DNA of 64,000 bases from Fasciola hepatica (Eukaryota; Platyhelminthes; Trematoda; Plagiorchiida; Fasciolidae): the NCBI GenBank assembly GCA_948099385.1, contig CANUEZ040000104.1, positions 1,951,501-2,015,500 on the forward strand, in the 5' to 3' direction. Position numbers and translations under genes: made by a program. This document shows positions 41,701 through 55,400 of this stretch, piece after piece. Every line of letters begins with the position of its first letter. The first letter of the stretch is position 1. The notes under the pieces are model-generated. The model worked only from the letters and a program-made list of their open reading frames with translations, was not told where the DNA came from and searched no databases.

Positions 41701-43515
41701 CCTCAATCACCACTCTGGCATTCCCTTTCCTTCTTCCCTTCGGATTCATTTTTTTATTGACTGATTCCGTTGGCATCCCGCCATCGAATTTCACCACCAT
41801 ATTGGTCGATTGATTCGTAGCATTTTATCTCTGGTGTTCCATTATTGTATATCGTCGGGTTTTCTATCCATATGCCTTTCACACTGCAGCGTGCAAGTGA
41901 CTCTTTATATTTCTCTTGATAAGTTCTTTTCATAAAGATAAACAAAGTATCTTTCGAATATGCTCTGACTTCCAACCGTTCTGATCATTTTTGTGCTCCA
42001 AATTTTCAACTGACTTTACGCGGCGATAGCCGAACTGACCTCCTGACCTTGAGTTTTAGATCTGCCGGGCGTTGTTATCATTTAAGTCCATTCAAACTTT
42101 CTCCTATAATCCTTCGTATGCACATATTTTATCCTCCTAAACTCTGATTATGACACTACTTGTATCATCTGATTATGCGTTGGATCATGACTCGGGCTCA
42201 TCCAAAATGTGCCATTATTACTATTACGTGTAGCCAGCTGACTCTACTGACACGAGAACACGCGGCTACTGTCATTTCATGTATATGTTTGAACTTTCAC
42301 GTGTATGCTAAACGCGCTTGCAATCACATCGTGTCTGTCTTTTCGCTACAAACCTTATACCTTTGTTTTGCGATACTGTCATGTGAGAAGACCTTTGGTC
42401 AAAAGCTTATGAGGGAGGTTCTCAAACAACTCCGCACATTGGTTTGAGTAGTCTGGTAGTATCCACATCACGTACTTTACATGACCTTCGCAAATACTCG
42501 TTTATGTCCTGTGTGACATGAAGGTGATGTACCCTGTATTAGGCGATTGACGAAGAAATCGAAGATACTCAATGCACTCACCAGTTGGTGTGCTTTATTC
42601 TAACTCAACCGATCGCGAAAAACGCGTAGAGGTTTGCTTTCAAAGATTTCAACGACCGCGCTGTCATTATGAGGATCTGCAGTCCAAACTATCCTCATCA
42701 GCATTGGATTAACCTGATTTTATTTTTCGAATGGGCTTTCTTTGGATCACGACAGAAATCTTCGCACCCGTACGTAAAATTCATGGTTTTAAAAGCCGAA
42801 AACACTTACCACCGCCATACCGTAATTCGTTACGACAAATCATAGAACTATTCAAACTCAAGTATGGACTCAGCCGAAGATCTTATACCACACGCGCTCT
42901 ACCAGCTGAGCTACTAGTCCACACCAGAGCGTTTCGGAACTTTCACAAACGGATCAAGTTGGTGATCCACCCAAATTACATTAAGACATGGCATCAGCAA
43001 GTTAGTAGGGAATTTGAGTGACTCGGTCAGGATCGCCCAGTGAAACGATTGAACTTCACTAGTTCAGCACACAGAGGCGGTCAGTTTTCCTGAATTTCGT
43101 TTTTGGTGGATTTTGACGAATACTGTTGAGATTCAGATGGTGAAATTTGTCAAGCTGGTGGAATTTGGAGCAGGACGCCCCGGGTGACCTTTATCCAAAG
43201 CGCAAGTGCATCACGGAGAGAAATTGCAAGACACGACTATTGTGTTGAATCTCGTCCATCGTGCTTGTAGAACGTCTAAACCCGATTTAGGATCTATGAG
43301 GCACACTTGCTTGCCCGGTGTGCAAGGATTTCATGGTTTAGGCGAGAATGGGTGAATATTAACCAAGGGACGACCACAGGTCTTGTAAGAAATATGTCAA
43401 GAAGATGTATCGAGGTTATCGAGCAGAATAGCAGTTGCACAGAACTTTTAGTAGCAAGTATTGTAGCCCAGCTGAATGGGATTTCAGGCTTCTGTCCTCC
43501 GCTTTTCTCGCTTAT

Positions 43516-43571
<56 letters not shown>

Positions 43572-46317
43572 CAGGCTTAAAACCAGGCATGGTGCGGATG
43601 CAACAATGAGGAGTAGAGCATTACATGAAACAGTTTGTAAGAAGTTAGTATATGATGTGGTTTTTTGGTCTTTCACCGTACAATTTTCGATTATTTTGTC
43701 ACTGTTTGTCTGAATGACATTTTTTACTCATCAGGCACGAGAGTTTGGCAGATAGACCAAACAGCATTCGCACCACTGACTTGTATTCTGAGTCATGTCC
43801 CTCAACGTCTCTAAGAAACGACAATCCTCGTCCCTTGGGCCCCAACCAAGGAGACGGGAAGCTTCAACCGAAGCTAATGCCGATGTTAGCTTCCTCATAC
43901 CCCTGCACCAAGTTACGGCCCAACCGCCGTGTCACTTATTCCAGCCTTGCTCAGCACGTGCGAGTTGAGCACGGATGGGTGGACGATGGGTAGACATTCG
44001 TAAAACTTGACCGAGCCACTGGAGTCGGTGTAATGCAACCACTTCGTTAAGAGTCCGGCCATCCGTGTCCAACATGATGGCGCACCTCGTCATTTCTCAC
44101 TCGATGTTACCACCAGACACGAGTAGTTCTTCGGATGAACCGGTTGTTGAACACAGAAAGACGCCGAGCATCCTCAGTAAGAAGTGACCAGGTCTCGCAA
44201 ATATGCAGATAGACACTACGAACCGCAGCTCATTGAGAGAGAGCTGGGTATCACGGCGACGCCAAAGATGTGAAAGCTGTTTTGCCTCTCGCTGTTTGTG
44301 AGCGGATCTCGTTCCCAACAGTACCGTCAGCTGTTATCAAGCTCCCGAGGTATCGAACTTAGCATAAACTTCAAGCTGATCACCGCGAAGGATGAGTGCT
44401 GGCACGAACTCCCGCCAGTCATATAAAAGTACTTTGCACTTGAAGGGCGCAAAGTGTAGGCCACATCTGGATACATTCATCACCAAGCGGTTCAGAGCGT
44501 GTTGCATTGCCCGTGCATTATCACTCAGAAAGGCGATATCACCGGTATATTCCAAACCGAAAACTCTGTTCTCTGGGAGGAACTCGGCTCCACGGGTTGG
44601 ACTACCAGACAAGATATACCGCAGAACATCCTCTATGGCGATGTTGAAGAGAAATGGGGATATGGGACAATCTTGTCGTACTCCACTAGAGAGGACAAAA
44701 GGAAATGAAAGCCGGCCGTGGGCTCCAGCCTGATCTGAGATGTGGCAACACAATTCTTTGGGGATTTACATTTATTCCTAAGGTACTCTTTTTCTCAACA
44801 AACGACTCCATACTGCAGTCCTATCGACAGAGTCGAAGGCCGCTCGAATGTCCAGGTACAAGATGATCATTCGTCTTTGAAAGGTGTGGCTGTGATCCAG
44901 CAGTTTTAGGAGGGCGAAGGTTTGATGGATTCATCCACGAACGGCGCGAAACTCAGCCTGCTCCTCGCGAGTCTGCTGTTCACGCGTTTGGTACAACCTG
45001 TTAAGTATGACAGACGCAAGCAGCTTCGACGTTATTGGAATAAAGGTTACACCTCTATGATTAGCGCAGTCACTGCTCGAGCCCTTCTTAATTCGCTCTC
45101 AATAAATTATTTCGCTTTGAAATTTTGTATTTTGCAGCGTAATGGGTATTCGATCGTTCCAACCAGATATGGTTTCACTAAAGAATACAGAAGCGGAAAT
45201 GTACGGGGAAATGAGGGAGTCCTATGCTTTTGTCACGCTCTGCATGGTACGTTAGTTGAAAAAAAGTGGAACAGGCCGAAATGAAAACTGATATAATTAG
45301 TTCTGTCTTACACTCAATTAACTGTCCCGTACGGGCACAGGCAGATTTGATGTTCACGATCGACAAGAGTGAAACGAAGTGCTTGGATTTCGCGGCCTAT
45401 GTTTTATTCCGGTTCTGAAATCTGAAATGTTCAGATACTCCTATATGGCATCTTCACTATGCTAACGTCGGTGACATCATTTCATTTGTTCAAATTTTGT
45501 TGAAGCTGAATAGTTTTACCATTTTAACCACCTGATAATCTGTCATAATCTGCTAAATCCAAATTTATTCAATGGTAGCCCAGAGCCTACCGAATTTAAT
45601 GCCTTTGAGCTTGTGAAGTCGGTTCAAAAAAGGGGTACACGTAAGAAAACCAGGTATCTCTTCACTAGCAAATACCCACGGTTGACGGATTAAACTCATT
45701 CACCTTTTGTTGAGAGATTCCTCCAAAGGCGCAGTCAGTGATGAAAGATGCGTAATCTGTTCTTCGATCAGACTGTATAGTTCACCTTGGGAGAAGGGGA
45801 GAAAGGAAAAGATTTGAAAAAATATTCCTTACCAACGCATAATGGCATCTATCAGTTCAAAATCAACGCTGGGAAGCACCGGATGTAGTTGCTTGTTGAA
45901 ATTTGCCTCCGCAACAACTTCGTCCAGTTACTCACACTAGATGCTGTGGATGTAACACGGACCAAAAGGTGTTCAGTTTGGTTTTGTCCCCTTTTCATCC
46001 TTCCTATGCTTCACTGTTCGGTGTCTCCGTCTAACCATGCTCATCTGGTCACTCAGTTAACTGATAAACTGGCACCCTGGAAGGAAGCTTTCTGACAGAG
46101 AAACTTGCATTCATTATCATTCCTCAGGCCTATACACAGTGGATGGACAGATGTGTATTGATAACCGTAGATGACAGCTTCTCAAGTGTTATAAGGAATC
46201 GCAAAAAAAAGAAAGAAAAAAAGAACCGACTCGAACATTTGATGTTTCGGAAGAATGATGAATGAGATCCGTTTTAGACTTCCACCTGAATCTTTTCGAC
46301 CACCGTATTTCATAAAA

Positions 46318-46403
<86 letters not shown>

Positions 46404-49400
46404 CTAAGTTTTACGGAAAGTAGATGAATGAAACTGATAACCTCAATTCAAACCAACCACCAACGACTTGCTACCTCGCTTGATATACTAAAGCCATATG
46501 TGGTATGATAGGAACCATACCACATCTTCAGTTTACTCTAACAATGATTCATATGCTCCTGACAGAACACTGATATTACACCGATCTTATGTCTAACTAG
46601 TCATTTCAAAGCAAATATTGTTGGCTGCTTCAAGGCAAATTAAACCCAAACTGAAAATTTCTATCGCAGTGACGTAATAAAAAATCTGTGCCATATCTGG
46701 TTGTTTCCATCCAGTTCAAGATAAACTTACGTTGATGGGTGGTATCACTCGTTGTTTTTGATAATTCATTGGGTTCCAATATAGCGTCAATAAATACCTG
46801 AAATTGAATAGAATTTCGGAAGCTACAGGAATTTTCCAGGAAATGTTTAGGTAAATTAATTAGAAACATAAATTTCTGTTTTCAGCCGCTGCATGTGACG
46901 TCATAACAGAGGGAAAACATGCACCCAAAATCAGCAAACCTTAATCAAAAAGCCTAAGAAACATTCTCCATGACAGTTGTAAACCCTAATATCAAGTATA
47001 AACTTCGATGGCAAAAACATTTTTGTAGCCCTGGATTCATTACCACTACTATTGTCATCTTCAGTAGACAGTTGAACTCTGAAAGGTACTTGACGAAACT
47101 AAAAATATCGGGCATAACCCAGATGCACTAATTGGATTGAAATATTCACATTTCGCTTGCAAAACGGCGATTTTATTCGTAAAAAAGAACATACTGAATT
47201 CAAACAAACAATGTTTGGCAATTTCTTCTTCACTGTTTTGGCCAAACTGATTACTCCTTTCTCCTCTTCCGTGAATGGGTTTCCGTGTAACGATAATTCG
47301 CGTAGGTTTTCACAGCCGCTGATGCTGTCCTGAAATGTGGGGCCGGGGGCACCATTTGGGACCGATTGTTGGACATTAGGGAAGGACAAAGAGTGAGCAC
47401 GCATTCGGTTACAATTATTCTCAAAGTGATACGGATGTGACGGTAACAATCCTTTTGGAATCAAATAACGCGTTATTGAAACCAGTATTATGAAAATATT
47501 AACATGAAATAATCATGGAGTCAAGCGTGATGCCAGCACCACAAATATAGAAAACGGTAAGAAGAATGCAGAAGTGAGTGAAGTCAAACTGCTTTTTCTA
47601 TAAATTATAGAAAATCCGCTTTTATTTTTCGCACCCAAAAGTTCAGCGCCATAAGCCAGAACCGAATCAGCGACCTTCTACCTTCCGGACTTTCGGAATC
47701 GTTTTAACACACGCATTTTTACAATTTTTCGAAAGCTTAATCCAATATTTGTGGGGCCCGAGGGGTTCCTAGGTTCGCCGTGCGACATTAGCGCCACTGG
47801 CTTCGGTTCTGAGCTATGGTCCTCAATGTCCATGGTCAATGACAAAACACATCCCTTAGGCCATATCGTTTCTCCCAAGATGTTCTCACCAAACTCGAGG
47901 ACTACTTTGGATGCATTAGTGGGAGAATACGGAAAGCCGACGAGCGTCCTCAGCGCGGAGCTACTAGGATTCGCAACCACGAAGTGGAATTTCGAATTGC
48001 AGACCTGTCCCTTCAGTGGCAAATGAATTTCATGACGGTATCACAAGTGACTCAAATTCATTAAAGCCAGTCTGGTCTACGCTGTTCCTGATGTGAACTC
48101 AACTCCATCACCCTTAACTGCAGTGTGGTTCCCGAGGCACTTAAAGCTGCTGTCTAATTCAAGAGTCAATAAATGCGAGCGTTTTTAGCTATTCTGTCAG
48201 AACAACTGCTCAAGCGTTTTCTTCTGCTCAGCTACTAGATAACAAAAAATATTCTCCGTAACCAAAAATTGCAATTCACAAGTAGCTAGAGGAAACTAAA
48301 ATTGCTGGGCATGATGTATAAACGAAATGAAGCGCAGGTGTTGTTCAAATTTTTATTACTGATGTCACAGAAATACCAATCTGATATTTTTGTTCATCCA
48401 TCTAAGCTAATCACCAAATATGTCTCCCAGTAAATGTCTAAATTACCGTGTTTACATTGACTTCATTTGTGCGCATCTGTGCGAAGCAGAACAGTCCATT
48501 GCAATCTCTGCGCACTCCGTCCGCACGGATCACACAGGATTCTCCCGCTGGTTTCACATGCGCTCGCAGTTGAAATCGCACTTCCACTCACCAGACGTGT
48601 CAGCAACACATGGATACATGGACTTCACTCACAGTTCACGCATGTTTCTTGTTCTGTAATGAAACACGCTTCGACGATACGTACTGTGTATTATGTGAAC
48701 AAATGTACCGGAGCAACTGACTGATGACGAACTCATTAATAATAGACTACCAATTCATAGGATTCACTGTTCAAGAAGGAAGTTACATTATTCAAAATAA
48801 ACTTAGTTAATTATGTTTACGATGATTCATTTTCGAGCCATTACAACCACATTCATTTGTCATGAGAAAAGGGCGACGCTAAGTAGACAGTCAGTAGGCC
48901 TATCAGTCGGTTTGTCATTCGATCGGTTAGTCGGGCAATTTGTTGTTTGATAAAAGGGAGATGTGGGGAAGTGGCGAGGGTGTTATGGGGTTCATAATTA
49001 GTGACTGAGATCGACAATGCTTTCTCCGGTCACATCACTGGCCTTTGGCCACGAAAGCTCAAGAGCATGCTTCCTTTGCGAGCATGGGTCAGGCCTAGGA
49101 GCCTGTATACTAATTGCTCCAGTTATCGCTAGTTTTTGGCACATGACTGCTTTAGATTTATTACGTGGGGCTCTGTACATAACACAGAACGCACTTCCCA
49201 TTCCGATTGAATTCCCTGACTCCAGTGAATGGACAGTAGTTGGGAATCGTACCATCCGCCCGGGGTTGAAGACAACGTAGCTGGTGCTCTTTGATGCGTT
49301 CCGACAAATACCTCGTTGTTCGGCCATCATAAGTGGTACCACGGGCACACTTTAACTGATAAATACTCATTGATGGGGTCAAAAAAGGCAACTTATCTTT

Positions 49401-52400
49401 GTTCTCACATGTGATGACAGGATTCATTGCGAACTGGTACCCTAGCGTAGTCGCGTTAAATGTGGCTTTCATGGCAGTATATGGAACCCTAATAGTCCTC
49501 TCCGCTGCGGCTTCACCTTTGAAGCGGAAACTAGATTTTTCTTAGTTACTTCTGGTAACCTTTCTGTTGCTCATTCTTACTCCATATTGCAGTAGCTTAA
49601 TTTCTTTGGATAACCGTTTGCTGATGGGACGTTATGTATTGTCTGTAGCTCTGCGTTCACCGTGTCGTCAGAGCATACGCGTTTAACTCTTGAGGTCAAA
49701 CAACAAATCATGCTTCTTTTTTGGTTTATGGGAACAAAACTGAGACAGTTTGTGTGTTACCCACTCCATGTTGCCTTTCTATAGGCTTCTTGTTGGGTTG
49801 TCATCCTGGCGCCTTGTCAGATCAACATTCAAAAATGGAAGTTGGTTGTCCCTTTCTAGCTGCGCGGAGAACCGCATCGTTGGGTGTGCAGTCTTGAACA
49901 TTTCTACGATTTTTTCGATATCTCTGTGTTGTTCGGTTGTGCAGAAAATATCGTTCACATAGTGATTATAATAACAAAGACCTGATATTGTTGTCTTTAA
50001 TTTTCTATATTCTAACTTAACCATGAAAATACTAGCTAAGAGTAACCTAGGGGACCCCACTGCGACTCCGTTCTTTTGTCGGTAATATTCCATCAAATAG
50101 AAAGTGTACATTGGACGCGCATCTCAATAACAGTTCGTTGAGGTTCATTATCGGGATTCTTACCGGAAGTTCTTTTTCTCTGATAAGCGAACAAATAAAA
50201 TTCACCATTTCTACCAATGGCATGTCTGTGAATAGAGGCAGTATCCAGTGAGAATATTGTCTTTCTGTCGATGTTCGCCTCGTTGAAGGCTTCGACAAAG
50301 TGGAAGCCAACACAGAGTGTGTGCGTAGTAATCAGTTTATGCATCCGTTCCAAAGCATGTACGAGCCATGGCGCTGAGTTAGTCACGGAAATAATAAGAC
50401 CAAAATACACGCCGGCTTTGTGGATCATGACCATTCCATAAAGTCGTGGTATGGATAAAGTCGTTCGCAAACGCATTGTCAATCTGGTTCACTAATTATG
50501 CACACCATAACACCCTCGCCACTTCCCCACATCTCCCTTTTTAACAAACAACAAATTGCCCGACTAACCGATCGAATGACAAACTGACTGATAGGCCTAC
50601 TGACTGTCTACTTAGCGTCGCCCTTTTCTCATGACAAATGAATGTGGTTGTAATGGCTCGAAAATGCATCATCAAAATCATATGTTCGCTTACACTACAT
50701 GTTTTGAGTCATTCATCTTGTAATAGGCGGTTTTCATTTGTATACCTCAAGATTGTTCCAGGTATCTCGCAAATTGTTTTCTTCAAAGTCAGGTCAAATC
50801 AATAACTGATTCACCGAAGGCTTTGAAATCCCCATGCATTTTTCACACATAGGCTCAGCCTGTTACTCGCAGGCAATCATTGCATGACGATTTGAACAGT
50901 GTTTTATGAGTCCGAAACTCTTGCTTGACCTTTCCAAATACAACTTTGTCACTCAGCGTCCTGCAATATATACTACTTTCTCAAAAACGGTCATACGGAA
51001 AATCCACTTTGGGCTTAGTTTCTGAGTGATGGTACTCTTTCCGCTGATACAAAATATCACACTGGCACACGGTATGGCTAATTCTACTCGCTTGCTATGT
51101 GTATGGCATTTCTCTTAACTACATCACCCATTACTTTCAAATTCACTGACAATGTTTTCAGTTCATTTCCGCTCAGTTCAATCTCTGAACCGTGGTAATG
51201 CCAACTCTTTCCAACAGCCTATCTCTGCCATGGTGGAATAGTCCAAAATAGCCAATAAGCACTTAACCCGAAAAAGCGTGTAGAAGTACTGTTTTCAGTT
51301 GACCGTAAATCCACGTCACAATCAAATTATCCAACACTCATGATAGAAGACTCAAAAGTGGAAAAAGCCCAGTTCTATAGAGATCTTGTTGTATTTACCT
51401 TAACAAATCACATGTGGACCCATCGTGTGCAAGCTCATTTTTTCAAGGTACGAAGGCTTCCCTGTAGTCTCTACGTATGCTTACCCATATCATTTGTAAG
51501 TTTATTCATTTTTGCTACCGGTTACTATGCTATGCTGTCATTTTCTCTGGTTTGCCTGTCAGAGACTTTGTATTGATCATCCGCTCCCTCAAATGCATTT
51601 TTAAATGCAGTAACATACCCTGGCCTGAACTATCGAATTTCTTGTAAAAAATCCTTTTTATGCATGCGAACAGTTGTGAAGTACCATACTTTCTGATGAC
51701 ACACACCTGCTACACTTATCTCTCCCTCTCGCACACAGTATTTTTCACTGCGCTACACGTAGTAAGTTTAAATTGAAATGATCCCGAACAACAACGTTTT
51801 ACAACTCGGTTATTCCATATCTAGCTAGACTGCTTGTTTCTAAAGAACACTTTGTAGAAGAATTCTGGGTAAAGCTTACATAATCATAATTGTTCATTTC
51901 TCATCTGGTTTTTCATTGACGGACACGGCCTACTGATTCAATCATTGATGTTTCTTTATCATATTTTTATGTAATTAATAACTTTTCATTGAATATTTTC
52001 TCCTCTTGGACGAATGAAGTTTAAGCTTGACTTGATTTGACTTGACTTATACCTGTTTCATACGAAGCAAGCGATAGATAGATAATCTGGGAAACATTTA
52101 AGACTCACAATAACTGACAGTTATACGCATACATTCAGCACACACCATCCTTCATCGACTGCATCACGTCGGCTGATGGTGAAACGTTGGTTATGCAACC
52201 GCCCGCCACGGAGAATAAGCCAAGACTGGCTAGACGAAAACCAGCTACGAGTAGGAACACCATTCTCGACACTTCTAACACAGAGTTTGTGCCTCGCCCT
52301 GGAAAATAGTGGTGGCCTAGGATCTGTTCATACATTCCACTCGCGTCCACTAACGGCGGGGGGGGGGGAAGCTCGACTTCTGCACGCCCATGAATAATAT

Positions 52401-55400
52401 TCATAAAACTCACAATTTTGTGAACAGTGCAACGGGAAACCAATCATCTCATATTGTTAGCGTACACGAGGACAGCTACATAGGTCGGATAGAGGCGACT
52501 GGTTTGTTTCTTGTGGTATACTGGTAAGTGTCTGTGAATCTGACGTGTGTCGGATGCACTATCTGGGGTGGATAGGTGTGCTAAAACAATGAGTGGAATT
52601 TATGCAGTACAGAAAATGCAAGAGGGTTCTTTTCATGGTGTTGCTGACGCTGCATTACACTGTACTACCTTTAACTGATCTACTGTCTAGAAGTCGGTTC
52701 ATGGGACGCGACTCCACTGACCACCGTGCAAATGTAGACCGCAAGAGATATCAGTGTAAATTGTAAGTTGTTTTAAACCCCAGAGTTCGTAATGATATAC
52801 AAAGCTCACACAGGCTAATTTTCTTTTTTAGCGCTACAGTAAATGATACAAACAAACTGTAGTAGAGTAATTAGGGGTTTGTTATGGAACTGATAAAAAA
52901 CGGCCAATTTATATCGATCAGATGCTTGTGTTTCAAAATGAGCAAAACTGTGCCTGATCATTCAGCAATGGCTGATGACTGAACTTGGTTTACTGCTCCG
53001 TGTGTGAACATGCATGCCACGAACTGAACGAAATCACTGAAATATCGATATGCAGATCAGATCAGAACAGAACGGAAGCTCTCACATTCGAACTTACCAG
53101 TAAATCATCAAAAATTATGAATTTATTCGAGGAAATTTCCAGTACATCAATGCTCGGAAGATATTCATACAGTTTAGGCAAGTCATGAAGCTGGTTGTTG
53201 TTCAGAAACAGTGCAGTCACAGAGCTAATCGTGAAAGAAATGACTATTTGATCAGATCGTTACTTGCGCGCTCGAATTTCCCTTCCCAGTCGGGCTATTT
53301 TATTGTTGGATAAGTTTATCCTCTCCAGTTGGTCGAATCCCTCGTATTCCAATCCGGAACTCGTGAGCAAATTGTCGCTGACGTCAAGCTCCCTGAGCTG
53401 AAATTTGATCGTATCCCATCACAAGTGTTTGAAAATATCTGACTCACCTTTGGACAACGAGCTAGTGGTTCTATTGACTGCAGACGATTGTGGTTAAGAG
53501 TCAAACAGCTCAGATTAGGCAGTTCTGAAAGAAACTAGTACGACGGCGATATTTTGTTTTTCACAACCCAAGTGTTTTACCTCAACGTGTCCAAGCATAT
53601 TATAGCTTAGATCCAGATTCGTCAGTGCAGTACATTGGCTCAAGGCTTTTGCACTGACGGTTTTAATTTCGTTGTCATCTAGACGAAGATCCGTTAGTTG
53701 TGACAATTTCTGGAAACATGTGTCAATATTTGTTATGCGATTGTATTGTGCATGCAAGGTGATGAGGCTGTAAATTCTAAAAAGATTTTTATGAAATAGG
53801 CCCAATTTAGGACAGAAAGTCTTACTGAGAAATACCGTCCAAATTGAGTAGCTCGTTGTCATAGACCACCAGCGTGGTTAGTGCCTAAATTTCGGGGATA
53901 AACCAGCCAACCAGTTCGTCTTTCCGTACCTTGTTTGATGAGATAAAGTTCAGCTCCTTCAATTTGTTGCACGAGACATCCAGTTTCTTGAGACTGCAAA
54001 ACTGACATCGTGAAAACAGAAAGAAAATGAGGATATTTGAGCCAATTTCAAATAGTCATTATTAGATTTGAAGATAATGGTTCATGAAATCATCGACTAG
54101 TTTGAAATGATTCACGAAACTTCCCAAAACTGGTCTATATACTCCGTCGTTCACCTTCTCATTACAATGTGAAGGGAAACGCAACCAGGTAGGGGCATGC
54201 CCTAAATCTTTCACTATATTTTCAAGTACAACTCATTTTACTTGTTCAGAAAAAACAGCCGCGGATTCATTGCAAACCTGAAGGTTCACCTGACCATCCA
54301 ACATTATTATTTGAACAAACCCAGAACATAATCCCTCACACTTCACTGAATTCATTTATTTGTGCATTGCACCGAATTGATACTATTTTTGGACAACAAT
54401 GAACTCCCTATAGAACCGGAATAAAAACTCCTTCCGTCCAGCTGTCCTTTGATCAGAATAACCTCATTTGCCTCGTAAACATACTCACATCACACATATG
54501 TGCGCACAAAGAACCTTCAAATTCGTACTTCTATCATAGAATCCAGCAAACGTTTTTATTTTTACTTAGAACAGCTAGTCTCTCAGAAAATTTCACTTCC
54601 ATAGTTTTCAGTATTGGTAATGCTATTATCTGTTGCTTACACAGGTGGCTTAATGTGTTCAGACTTGGATACCGCTACCTGTACGTGATAAACTCCACCT
54701 GATAAACGTATAACGCCACTTCATCCGCGTTTTGAATGGTCTCAGAACTCCGTCGTGTGAAGTTTCAACCAAGGTGCAATAGTGCCCTGATTGCAAAGTT
54801 CAGTCCAATTCATTCAACCATCAGTCTCGCATTTCTGCGGTCTAATGTGGGTTGCCACCTGACAGCATCATCTAGATGAGAGCAGAATGATTAGAAGCAT
54901 CGAGTGGGAAACAGACGAAAACAAAGTGATAGGCGGAAATCACGAAGACAGAGGAAGAGCCACTGGCCTCAGCATTTAGTCACATCGTGCATGGGTTCGG
55001 ATCCCACCGGGGTCAACGAAGTTTGGCATTTGGATGAACTCAAAAATAAAACTTTATGTCCGCAACCATCTGGGAGGTGAATCTCGTGGACCTTAACCTG
55101 TAAGTCTAACATGCTCTGATTGGTCAAGTCTACTGGTTACGGTTTTCATGCCTTTTTGCCGTATCATGGAGTGCCCACCTCGACCTATCATCCAACAACT
55201 ACCTGCCTCGGAAAACAGCGTGCACCGAGGAAGTCCATTGGCGAACATGCGTAGCACATATTACAACAAGATTAAACCGTTTGGGTTCATCACTTATTCC
55301 AGTGAATTACCACTGGTCTTCAACACTCTGCGCCTAACCTCAGTATTTCTGATGCGGTGTTCCCATTATATTCGAGCAATACTACAAGGATATCAGTGCT

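Larger units (their letters stand above)
48821..50673 (-). mobile_element. Penelope-like element with inverted terminal repeats
   Basis: Coding is on the minus strand. From 50482: IPRLYGMVMIHKAGV and LIISVTNSAPWLVHALERMH (the RT middle region), a frame with FSLDTASIHRHAIGRNGEFY, RQKNGVAVGSPRLLLASIFM, YNHYVNDIFCTTEQ (YVDD as YVND) and RDNQLPFLNVDLTRRQDDN. After a gap comes the GIY-YIG domain SIYQLKCARGTTYDGRTTRY with SERIKEHQ (49380-49280). The N-terminal third of the protein is missing. Both ends are capped by near-identical inverted repeats of about 184 bases (48821-49004 and 50489-50673). It lies inside a 5.8-kb intron of the LRR gene, on the same strand as that gene. Confidence 0.85.

Noticed and set aside
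42868..42930. A tRNA gene on the minus strand
   Set aside because: The D-arm is nearly perfect, but no anticodon stem or T-arm can be formed after it.
43294..43609. Ile-Tyr repeat proteins across (TA)n tracts (also 57537-57816 and 60088-60447)
   Set aside because: They are simply translations of TA dinucleotide runs; no gene evidence.
53515..53862. Continuous 115-codon LRR frame as a single exon
   Set aside because: Its two ends are intron sequence; splice sites at 53776 and 53567 give in-phase joins to neighbouring LRR exons.
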